Positions 1 through 4,506 of a stretch of 14,055 nucleotides of DNA are shown piece after piece. The position numbers and the translations under genes were made by a program. A model generated the notes under the pieces. It did no database searches. It was given only the letters and a program-made list of their open reading frames with translations, and was not told the origin of the DNA. Source of the stretch: CAKZKT01 sp034434235 (GTDB lineage: Bacteria > Chloroflexota > Anaerolineae > CG2-30-64-16); contig DAOTZV010000053.1 of the NCBI GenBank assembly GCA_034434235.1, positions 1-14,055 on the forward strand. Direction: 5' to 3'. Numbering within the stretch: the stretch's first letter is position 1; each line of letters begins with the position of its first letter.

Positions 1-30
1 CATCTTACGCCATGTTTTCTCTCGCTCGCA

Positions 31-150
31 GGGGGTCTGTGACCCCCGTCTGGCCGCCTGAGACGACATGTGCAAGCCGACGACGCCGGTCACAGACCGG
101 CTGGAAGCAGTTCCAAAGCTTAGCTTGATGCTTATGGGGTCACAGACCCC
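31..150. repeat. Cluster of three GGTC-TGT/ACA-GACC palindromes
   Basis: Three short perfect palindromes share the core GGTC-TGT-GACC or its complement. They are 31-47 (GGGGGTC, loop TGT, GACCCCC), 86-100 (CCGGTC, loop ACA, GACCGG) and 136-150 (GGGGTC, loop ACA, GACCCC). Their centres lie about 54 and 50 bp apart, and the DNA between them is not repeated. The third can also pair differently: TCACAGA at 140-146 is complementary to TCTGTGA at 164-170, so two exclusive hairpins are possible. Nothing in 1-187 looks protein-coding. A minus-strand ATG lies at the window edge (3 to 1), so a gene may start just outside and this region could be its leader. Confidence 0.6.
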
Positions 151-187
151 CTCTGAGCCTCAATCTGTGATCTACTTATGCCCGACC

Positions 188-303
188 AGAGCCTTACATC
201 CCATCGGCGAGACGTTCCGCGTCAACTCCCTTGTTCAGGGCTCAGCTTTGGGACCGCTAGAATGATGCGAGGGAAGTGCCGCCTGCACTTTTTGGCTCTA
301 TAT
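188..303 (-). ncRNA. Candidate structured RNA or 5' leader, family unknown
   Basis: A perfect minus-strand promoter (311-339) should start transcription near 303. Four bases into that transcript AGAGCC (299-294) is complementary to GGCTCT (193-188), which would close a domain of about 112 nt. Inside it are local hairpins: AAGTGC/GCACTT (290-285 with 279-274), CCCT/AGGG (240-237 with 231-228) and GACG/CGTC (223-220 with 214-211). No ORF with a ribosome binding site was found on this strand. A consensus promoter plus a stem closing next to the 5' end fits a stable non-coding RNA or a riboswitch-like leader. I do not recognise tmRNA, SRP RNA, RNase P or a known riboswitch in it, and no U-tract terminator follows. 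The 3' end is unknown. Confidence 0.35.
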
Positions 304-310
304 GACGGCG

Positions 311-339
311 ATTATAAACGGCCCGCAAACAAATGTCAA
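311..339 (-). promoter_or_regulatory. Perfect sigma-70-type promoter reading left
   Basis: On the minus strand TTGACA (339-334), a 17-bp spacer and TATAAT (316-311) match the housekeeping consensus at every position. Expected start is near 303. It would drive the candidate RNA or leader at 188-303 and anything beyond the left edge. Confidence 0.75.
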
Positions 340-350
340 GCAGCTTGACA
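334..350. promoter_or_regulatory. Palindrome shared by two -35 boxes, possible operator
   Basis: TGTCAAG-CAG-CTTGACA is a perfect inverted repeat with 7-bp arms. Each arm contains the -35 hexamer of one of two divergent promoters. A dimeric protein bound here would cover both -35 boxes. Alternatively the symmetry is only a by-product of two TTGACA hexamers facing away from each other 5 bp apart, although the extra matching C/G pair extends it by one base on each side. Confidence 0.45.
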
Positions 351-374
351 TCGGGCCGCCCCTCATTCTATAAT
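345..374 (+). promoter_or_regulatory. Perfect sigma-70-type promoter of the membrane protein gene
   Basis: TTGACA (345-350), an 18-bp spacer and TATAAT (369-374) match the consensus exactly. Transcription should start near 381. That leaves only about 5 nt before the ATG at 386 but about 32 nt before the ATG at 413, which also has a GAAAGGAG ribosome binding site (395-402). This supports the 413 start. Confidence 0.75.
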
Positions 375-412
375 CAAAGCCTATCATGCCGGTTGAAAGG
401 AGCTTTGTTCGA

Positions 413-814
413 ATGTTGCGCCGTATCCTGACCACCCCACCCATGATCGTCGCCGTTCTCGTTTTGCAGCTTATTCCTCTGCTTTTGTTCCCGGCTGAAT
501 CGTTCTCGCCCAAGACGCAAGAATGGTGGTTGCCCGTTTTGCTGGCCGTGATGGTCATCATCGCGGACATCGAACTGCTCGTGCGCCGCAGCGAAGCCCC
601 CTGGCCCTGGTATCTGATGTCCTTTGCCCAGGGCTTCAACATCATCAGCCGGCTGATGATGGTTTGGCCTCATGCCACCGTAGCGGTCGGCAAGCAGTTC
701 GTGGCCGACGTCCCCTATATCGTCCTGACCGCGCTGTCGCTGGCGTGCTCCGCGTTCGTGCTGTGGTACATCGAACTGCCGGAGACCCGCATCGGAGTGC
801 CGCGGCGGGCGTAG
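413..814 (+). CDS. Small four-helix membrane protein of unknown function
   Basis: This 133-residue protein is not a family I recognise. Four hydrophobic stretches are visible at about residues 9-27, 39-57, 66-86 and 100-120, separated by short polar loops, including an RRSE turn at 58-61 and an aromatic PWPWY at 63-67. It should therefore be a small integral membrane protein. It has no signal cleavage site, no Cys pair and no obvious catalytic motif. The ATG at 413 is chosen because GAAAGGAG lies 10 nt upstream; the ATG at 386 has no Shine-Dalgarno and lies almost at the predicted transcription start. The gene has a perfect -35/-10 promoter, which suggests strong or constitutive expression. 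It converges on the bactofilin gene with 4 bp between stop codons. Neighbours give no clear hint of its job. Confidence 0.7.
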   Translation: MLRRILTTPPMIVAVLVLQLIPLLLFPAESFSPKTQEWWLPVLLAVMVIIADIELLVRRSEAPWPWYLMSFAQGFNIISRLMMVWPHATVAVGKQFVADVPYIVLTALSLACSAFVLWYIELPETRIGVPRRA

Positions 815-824
815 ACGCCTACGC
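809..824. other. Small stem spanning two convergent stop codons
   Basis: GCGTAG (809-814), loop ACGC, CTACGC (819-824) is a perfect 6-bp inverted repeat. The left arm carries the TAG of the membrane protein gene and the right arm carries the TAG of the convergent bactofilin gene. No T-tract follows on either strand, so it is at best a weak bidirectional terminator. Confidence 0.3.
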
Positions 825-1253
825 GGTCGCGTCTTCGTCGGCCGATAGCGGGATCCTGGCCCCTTCGGATGGCCGCGGGGTAAGCAACGGCGGCTTTTCC
901 TCTGCTTCTTGCATCAGCAACTGGCCGTGAAAGTGCGCGCCTTCGTCGAGCAGGAAGGTGCGCACATGGATCGTGCCCCACAAGCGGCCGCCCTCCAGCA
1001 GTTCCACGCGATCGGCCACGATGACGCCGTCGTAAGCCCCCGCAATCGAGACCGCCTTCGCTTTGATGTCGGCCTTCACGCGCGCGCCCTCGGTGATCAG
1101 CACGTTCGCGGGCGTCTCGATCGTGCCGCCTTCCACCGTGCCGTCCAGGCGGATGCTCCCATCGCAGCGCAGTTGCCCGCTGAAGGTCGCGCGCGGGCCG
1201 ATGATCGCTTCGATCTGATCGGGATTGGGGCGGATATTGCGTCGAAGTAACAT
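819..1253 (-). CDS. Bactofilin (polymer-forming cytoskeletal protein)
   Basis: This 144-residue protein fits the bactofilin (DUF583) family. Bactofilins are small beta-helical proteins that polymerise without nucleotide and scaffold cell-shape, stalk or wall-synthesis machinery at the inner membrane face. The core at about residues 14-110 shows the expected run of short beta rungs with regularly spaced G, I/V and A: FSGQLRCDGSIRLDGTVEGG, then VLITEGARVKADI, AVSIAGAYDGVIVADRVELLEGGRLWGTI. A proline-rich, acidic C-terminal tail follows. There is no transmembrane segment. The ATG at 1253 is preceded by GAGGA with about 6 nt spacing; upstream in-frame residues come from a palindromic repeat and are not native. 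It is the last gene of the prs - DUF4446 - bactofilin run, and the DUF4446 membrane protein may be a partner (inference). Confidence 0.85.
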   Translation of the reverse strand: MLLRRNIRPNPDQIEAIIGPRATFSGQLRCDGSIRLDGTVEGGTIETPANVLITEGARVKADIKAKAVSIAGAYDGVIVADRVELLEGGRLWGTIHVRTFLLDEGAHFHGQLLMQEAEEKPPLLTPRPSEGARIPLSADEDATA

Positions 1254-1289
1254 GGTTTGTCCTCGGTTGTCGAATCTCCGTGCCTGATC

Positions 1290-1325
1290 TACGTGCCTGG
1301 CACTTTCGGAAGTGCCAGGCACGTA
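1290..1325. repeat. Perfect 16-bp-arm palindrome between DUF4446 and bactofilin
   Basis: TACGTGCCTGGCACTT (1290-1305), loop TCGG, then its exact reverse complement (1310-1325). It occupies much of the 87-bp gap between the two minus-strand genes. No T-run follows on either strand, so it is not a standard intrinsic terminator. It resembles dispersed palindromic intergenic elements. In mRNA it would form a very stable hairpin about 37 nt before the bactofilin start and could separate or protect the two messages. Confidence 0.8.
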
Positions 1326-1340
1326 CGGGCATATCTTGAT

Positions 1341-1829
1341 CTACGGATTCAGGGAAGCGCCGCGAGCGCGGGCGATGGCTTGTTGCTCCTCGTCGGTCAA
1401 CGGATAGTTCGTCTGCCAGGCCACCAGCGGCTTGGCGTAGACGCGCGTCACTTCGCGGCTATGCAGGCTGCTGATGACCACGCCGTTGCCGCCTTCGTCG
1501 GCCAGCGCCAGCGCGAAGCTCTGATCGCCCCCCGTGTCCCGGAACGGGTTGAAGCGCAGGAAGCCCACCCGTTGCAGGTGGCTGCGGTTGTTGCGCTCCA
1601 GCCGCATGACCAGCAGGTTGAGCTCCTCCACGCGGGCGGTCGCCTCCTGCACGCGGCGGATATGATCCTCCAGGATGGCCTCCAGGTTGCCGCCCGAGGC
1701 GCCGGTCATCAGCAGCCTGTAGTGCTGCTCCAGCCGGCGCATCCGCAAGTATAGCCATACCGCCAGGCCGACGGCGAGGCCGGCCAAGACCACTGCGGCC
1801 CCCAGGATCGCAAGCTCGCTGTTGCTCAT
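1341..1829 (-). CDS. DUF4446 family membrane-anchored protein
   Basis: This 162-residue protein matches the DUF4446 family, whose function is unknown. Residues 7-28 are a hydrophobic N-terminal helix (AILGAAVVLAGLAVGLAVWLYL), followed by basic RMRR, which predicts an anchor with the bulk in the cytoplasm. Residues about 48-80 form a likely coiled coil (LEAILEDHIRRVQEATARVE and following). The hallmark conserved block is at 87-136: RVGFLRFNPFRDTGGDQSF, then NGVVISSLHSRE and TRVYAKP. Length is usual for the family. A cgAGGTG ribosome binding site lies about 5 nt before the ATG. The stop of prs lies 13 bp upstream, so the two are probably co-transcribed. Its position between prs and a bactofilin suggests an envelope-linked role, but that is inference only. 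Confidence 0.85.
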   Translation of the reverse strand: MSNSELAILGAAVVLAGLAVGLAVWLYLRMRRLEQHYRLLMTGASGGNLEAILEDHIRRVQEATARVEELNLLVMRLERNNRSHLQRVGFLRFNPFRDTGGDQSFALALADEGGNGVVISSLHSREVTRVYAKPLVAWQTNYPLTDEEQQAIARARGASLNP

Positions 1830-1842
1830 CGGGCACCTCGTT

Positions 1843-2796
1843 TCACTGTTTGCTCAACAAGGCGCTGATGGATTCGCCCGCATGGATGCGGCCGATGACG
1901 CGCGCCAGCAGCTCGGCCACCGACACGATGGTGATCTTCTCGTGTCGGCGGATCGCCTCCGGCTGGCAGATCGTGTCGGAGATCACCAGCCGCTTGATGC
2001 GCGGATCCCGGTCGAGGCGCTCGATGGCCGAGGGCAACAGAACGCCGTGGGTGATGGCCAGATACACCTCGGGCCGGGCGCCGGCCTGGATCAGGCTATC
2101 TACCTGGTCGAGGACGCTGCCGCCGGCGATGATGTCGTCTATGATGATCGGGATCTTGCCTTCGATGTCGCCGACCACATGGGTCGTTTCGGCCACCTCG
2201 AAGCTGCGCCGACGCTTCTGCATCACGACCAGGGGCAGGCGCAGGCGCTCGGCATACGCGCCGGCAAACTTGGCCCGGCCCACGTCCGGCGAGACGATCG
2301 CCGCGTTGCGAAACTCTTCGCGATCGAAGTACGCGGCCAACACCGGCAACGCCGAGAGCGGATCCACCGGCACCTGGAAGAAGCCTTGGGTGGCCGGCGC
2401 ATGGACATCGAAGTAGATCACCCGGCTCACTCCCAGCGCCTCGAGCATCACGGCCACCACCTTCGCGCTGATCGCTTCGCGGCCCCTGGCCATGCGCTCT
2501 TGCCGGCCATACGGATAATAGGGGATCACCGCGGTGATCTCGTGCGCGGAGGCGCGGCGGAATGCATCTATGTAGAGCAGCAGTTCCATCAGATGGTCGT
2601 TGACCGGCGCGGAACACGGCTGGATGATGAAGACGTCCTGATCGCGCACGACTTCGTCAATGGAGACGTGGATCTCGGTATCCTTCAGTCGGGTCGTCGT
2701 GCATTGGCCCAGTTGGGTGTCCAGGATGCGCACGACCGCTTCGGCCAGGGGCCGATTCGCGCTGCCGGCAAAGATACGCAATGGATGGGTGCTCAT
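1843..2796 (-). CDS. prs: Ribose-phosphate pyrophosphokinase (PRPP synthetase)
   Basis: The enzyme transfers pyrophosphate from ATP to ribose 5-phosphate, making PRPP for purine, pyrimidine, histidine, tryptophan and NAD synthesis in the cytosol. At 317 residues the length is normal. Family marks are visible: RIFAGSANRPLAE at 7-19, DVFIIQPCSAPVNDHLMELL at 54-73, the PYYPYGRQER and ISAKVVA block at 92-115, the metal-binding histidine region DVHAPATQGFFQVPVD at 130-145, the ATP-loop KRRRSFEVAE at 194-203, and the PRPP loop at 218-228. That loop reads DDIIAGGS instead of the usual DD(I/M)IDTxGT: one residue is missing and the D-T pair is absent. The ATG at 2796 has GGGAG just upstream (short, 3-nt spacing); upstream in-frame codons lie across the promoter. 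Transcribed from the promoter at 2830-2858. Confidence 0.9.
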   Translation of the reverse strand: MSTHPLRIFAGSANRPLAEAVVRILDTQLGQCTTTRLKDTEIHVSIDEVVRDQDVFIIQPCSAPVNDHLMELLLYIDAFRRASAHEITAVIPYYPYGRQERMARGREAISAKVVAVMLEALGVSRVIYFDVHAPATQGFFQVPVDPLSALPVLAAYFDREEFRNAAIVSPDVGRAKFAGAYAERLRLPLVVMQKRRRSFEVAETTHVVGDIEGKIPIIIDDIIAGGSVLDQVDSLIQAGARPEVYLAITHGVLLPSAIERLDRDPRIKRLVISDTICQPEAIRRHEKITIVSVAELLARVIGRIHAGESISALLSKQ

Positions 2797-2829
2797 GGTC
2801 TCCCTCGATTTGCCCATGGTAAGGACAAT

Positions 2830-2858
2830 ATGATAACATCGAGCCCGATGTCTGGCAA
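2830..2858 (-). promoter_or_regulatory. Promoter of the prs - DUF4446 - bactofilin run
   Basis: On the minus strand TTGCCA (2858-2853), a 17-bp spacer and TATCAT (2835-2830) each match the sigma-70 consensus at five of six positions. The predicted start is near 2823, about 27 nt before the prs ATG. No equally good plus-strand promoter for rdgB was found in this gap of 89 bp. Confidence 0.6.
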
Positions 2859-2885
2859 AAAGCGAAAGGCCAACCACGATTCGAG

Positions 2886-3491
2886 ATGAGCCGCAAACTG
2901 CTTGTCGCTACCCACAATCCGGGCAAGGTGCGCGAGTATCGCGCGCTGCTTGCCGATCTGCCCGTCCAGGTGACCTACCTGGACGAAGAGGGGATCGCGC
3001 TGGAGGTGCCCGAGACCGGCCAGAGCTTCGCCGAGAACGCGCAACTGAAGGCCGTCACGTATGCGCGCGTTTCCGGCCTGTGGGCCTGGGCCGATGACTC
3101 GGGCCTGGAGGTAGATGCCCTGGCCGGCGCGCCGGGGATTCATTCGGCGCGCTACGCCGGCGATGCCGCGACCGACGCCGACCGCTACCGCAAGCTGCTC
3201 GACGCGCTGGCCGGCGTGCCGTGGAGCCGACGCACGGCGCGCTTTCGTTGCGTCGTGGCGCTGGCCACGCCGAAAGGCCAGGTGCGCACCTGCGAGGGGA
3301 TCTGCGAGGGGGTGATCGCCTTCGGCCCGGCCGGCCAGAACGGCTTCGGCTATGACCCGATCTTCTATCTGCCCGACCGCGGGGTGACGATGGCGCAATT
3401 GCCGGCCGAAGTCAAGAACGAGATCAGCCATCGCGGTCGGGCCGCGCAGCAGGCGAAGGCGTTGCTCGCGGCCATGTTGGCCGGCGAGTGA
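2886..3491 (+). CDS. rdgB: RdgB/HAM1 non-canonical purine NTP pyrophosphatase
   Basis: This 201-residue protein belongs to the RdgB/HAM1 (Ham1p-like, ITPase) family. These enzymes hydrolyse dITP, ITP and XTP to monophosphates and pyrophosphate, which keeps deaminated purines out of DNA and RNA. Motifs are complete: the N-terminal THNPGK at 9-14, ETGQSFAENAQLKA at 43-56, the catalytic-metal DDSGLEVDAL at 70-79, NGFGYDPIF at 152-160, and EVKNEISHRGRA at 175-186. Length is usual. The start at 2886 puts the THNPGK motif at the expected distance, but the ribosome binding site is weak. It is divergent from prs, so PRPP supply and nucleotide cleaning sit side by side. It converges on the GNAT gene with 22 bp between stops. 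Confidence 0.93.
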   Translation: MSRKLLVATHNPGKVREYRALLADLPVQVTYLDEEGIALEVPETGQSFAENAQLKAVTYARVSGLWAWADDSGLEVDALAGAPGIHSARYAGDAATDADRYRKLLDALAGVPWSRRTARFRCVVALATPKGQVRTCEGICEGVIAFGPAGQNGFGYDPIFYLPDRGVTMAQLPAEVKNEISHRGRAAQQAKALLAAMLAGE

Positions 3492-3513
3492 GAGGGCGGC
3501 GCGGCGGGCGAAG

Positions 3514-4365
3514 TCAAAACCGCCGCACCATCACGGACAGGGCGTCGCCGGTGGGCCAGAAGCCGAGCGCTTCGTAGAGCCGGCGCGCGGGCGCGTTGCT
3601 GCTTTGCGTGTTGAGCGACAGGCCGATGGCGCCGGCGTTGGCCGCGTAGCGAACGGCGTCGGCCACCAACTGCCGGCCGATCCCCCGGCCCTGGTGGGCG
3701 GGATGCGTTGCCACGCGGATCAGATGCGCGTGGCCATCGGCCAGGCGGAGGGTTGTCAGGGCGAAGCCGACCGGCCGGCCCTCCAGTTCGGCCACGACGG
3801 CATGATCGGCGAGCAGCAGCCAGCTCAGCAGGGTGCGCTCGTCGTAGCGCCACAGCGGCCCGAACGCGGCCGCGTTCAGGGCGAGGATCGTCTCCGCATG
3901 GCCGGTCTTTGCCTCGTGCAGCTCGCAGATGCGCGGCGGCTCCGCCAGGGGATAGCGGGTCGGCCGCGTGTAGCTGAGCACCCGATCTACCTCGCGAAAG
4001 CCCCCGGCTTCCAACGCTTTGATCAGCCAATCCTGCGCGGTCAAACAGACCAGGCCGGTGATCGGTTGCTCGCGCCAGGTCGGCGCGATGCCGGCCAACA
4101 GCGGCCCCAACACGCGGCCAACGGCCAGATCGGGAGCCGTCGCGATCAGGGCCACGTCTACCCACAGCTCGGCGGTTCCCGTGGTGGTGCGCGGGGCCAG
4201 GCCGAGGAAGCCGACCGGCTCGTCGCCCTGGAAGGCCATGAGACTGGCGCCACTGCTGAGGAGCGCGATCTGCTCCTCGACCGCCAGCAGGCCGTGCCGT
4301 CGCCATGTGCCCGCCAGCAGCGCGGTCAACAGCGGCCGATCGGCCGGCCCAACCGACCTCACCAT
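3514..4365 (-). CDS. GNAT family N-acetyltransferase (tandem-domain type)
   Basis: The protein has 283 residues, about twice a single GNAT domain. The C-terminal half (about 145-283) is a clear acetyl-CoA-dependent GNAT domain: VATHPAHQGRGIGRQL at 218-233 is motif A with the Q-x-x-G-x-G pyrophosphate loop, and SSNAPARRLYEALGF at 255-269 is the motif B region with its Asn and Tyr. The N-terminal half (1-135) resembles a second, degenerate GNAT fold (MAFQGDEPVGFLGLAPR at 43-59, ALEAGGFREVDR at 118-128) without the acetyl-CoA loop. The substrate cannot be read from sequence. The start at 4365 fits the usual N-terminus; ATGs at 4401 and 4542 are in frame, but codons before 4401 run through a tandem repeat and a C-rich tract. 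Downstream of the ABC-F gene, probably the same transcript. Confidence 0.75.
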   Translation of the reverse strand: MVRSVGPADRPLLTALLAGTWRRHGLLAVEEQIALLSSGASLMAFQGDEPVGFLGLAPRTTTGTAELWVDVALIATAPDLAVGRVLGPLLAGIAPTWREQPITGLVCLTAQDWLIKALEAGGFREVDRVLSYTRPTRYPLAEPPRICELHEAKTGHAETILALNAAAFGPLWRYDERTLLSWLLLADHAVVAELEGRPVGFALTTLRLADGHAHLIRVATHPAHQGRGIGRQLVADAVRYAANAGAIGLSLNTQSSNAPARRLYEALGFWPTGDALSVMVRRF

Positions 4366-4411
4366 GATCTCGTCCGCTCGCCGTCGAAACCATCCGATCA
4401 TGGGGATAAGT

Positions 4412-4449
4412 AAATCAGCAAATCGGCAAATCAGCAAATCGGCAAATCG
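4412..4449. repeat. 8-bp tandem repeat AAATCRGC, about 4.75 copies
   Basis: Units alternate AAATCAGC and AAATCGGC across 4412-4449 with no interruption. The array sits in the gap between the ABC-F stop and the GNAT start. Units of 8 bp shift frame, so it is unlikely to be coding. It probably arose by slippage and could vary between strains. Confidence 0.85.
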
Positions 4450-4463
4450 TTCATTAGCGACTT

Positions 4464-4506
4464 CCCCCAGCCCCCCCAGCTTCCAGCCCCCAGCCCCTAA
4501 TCCCCC
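4464..4506 (-). other. G-run tract, potential G-quadruplex at ABC-F 3' end
   Basis: The minus strand has five runs of four or more G (4506-4502, 4497-4494, 4491-4487, 4477-4471, 4468-4464) separated by loops of 2 to 9 nt, including one short GG. This satisfies the common G4 pattern on the mRNA-like strand. It overlaps the ABC-F stop codon and precedes the GNAT gene. Confidence 0.5.

Noticed and set aside
31..150. CRISPR-like array from three palindromes at about 50-bp spacing
   Set aside because: The shared core is only 11 bp, one copy is in the opposite orientation, flanks differ, and no cas gene is near.
68..265. Plus-strand open frame of 65 codons at the left end
   Set aside because: No ribosome binding site, it runs through palindromic repeats, and the translation resembles no protein family.
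386..412. Earlier ATG for the small membrane protein
   Set aside because: It lacks a ribosome binding site and lies within about 5 nt of the predicted transcription start, while 413 has GAAAGGAG.
1822..2889. Plus-strand open frame of about 355 codons
   Set aside because: Antisense to prs, which has clear family motifs; no recognisable protein in the plus frame.
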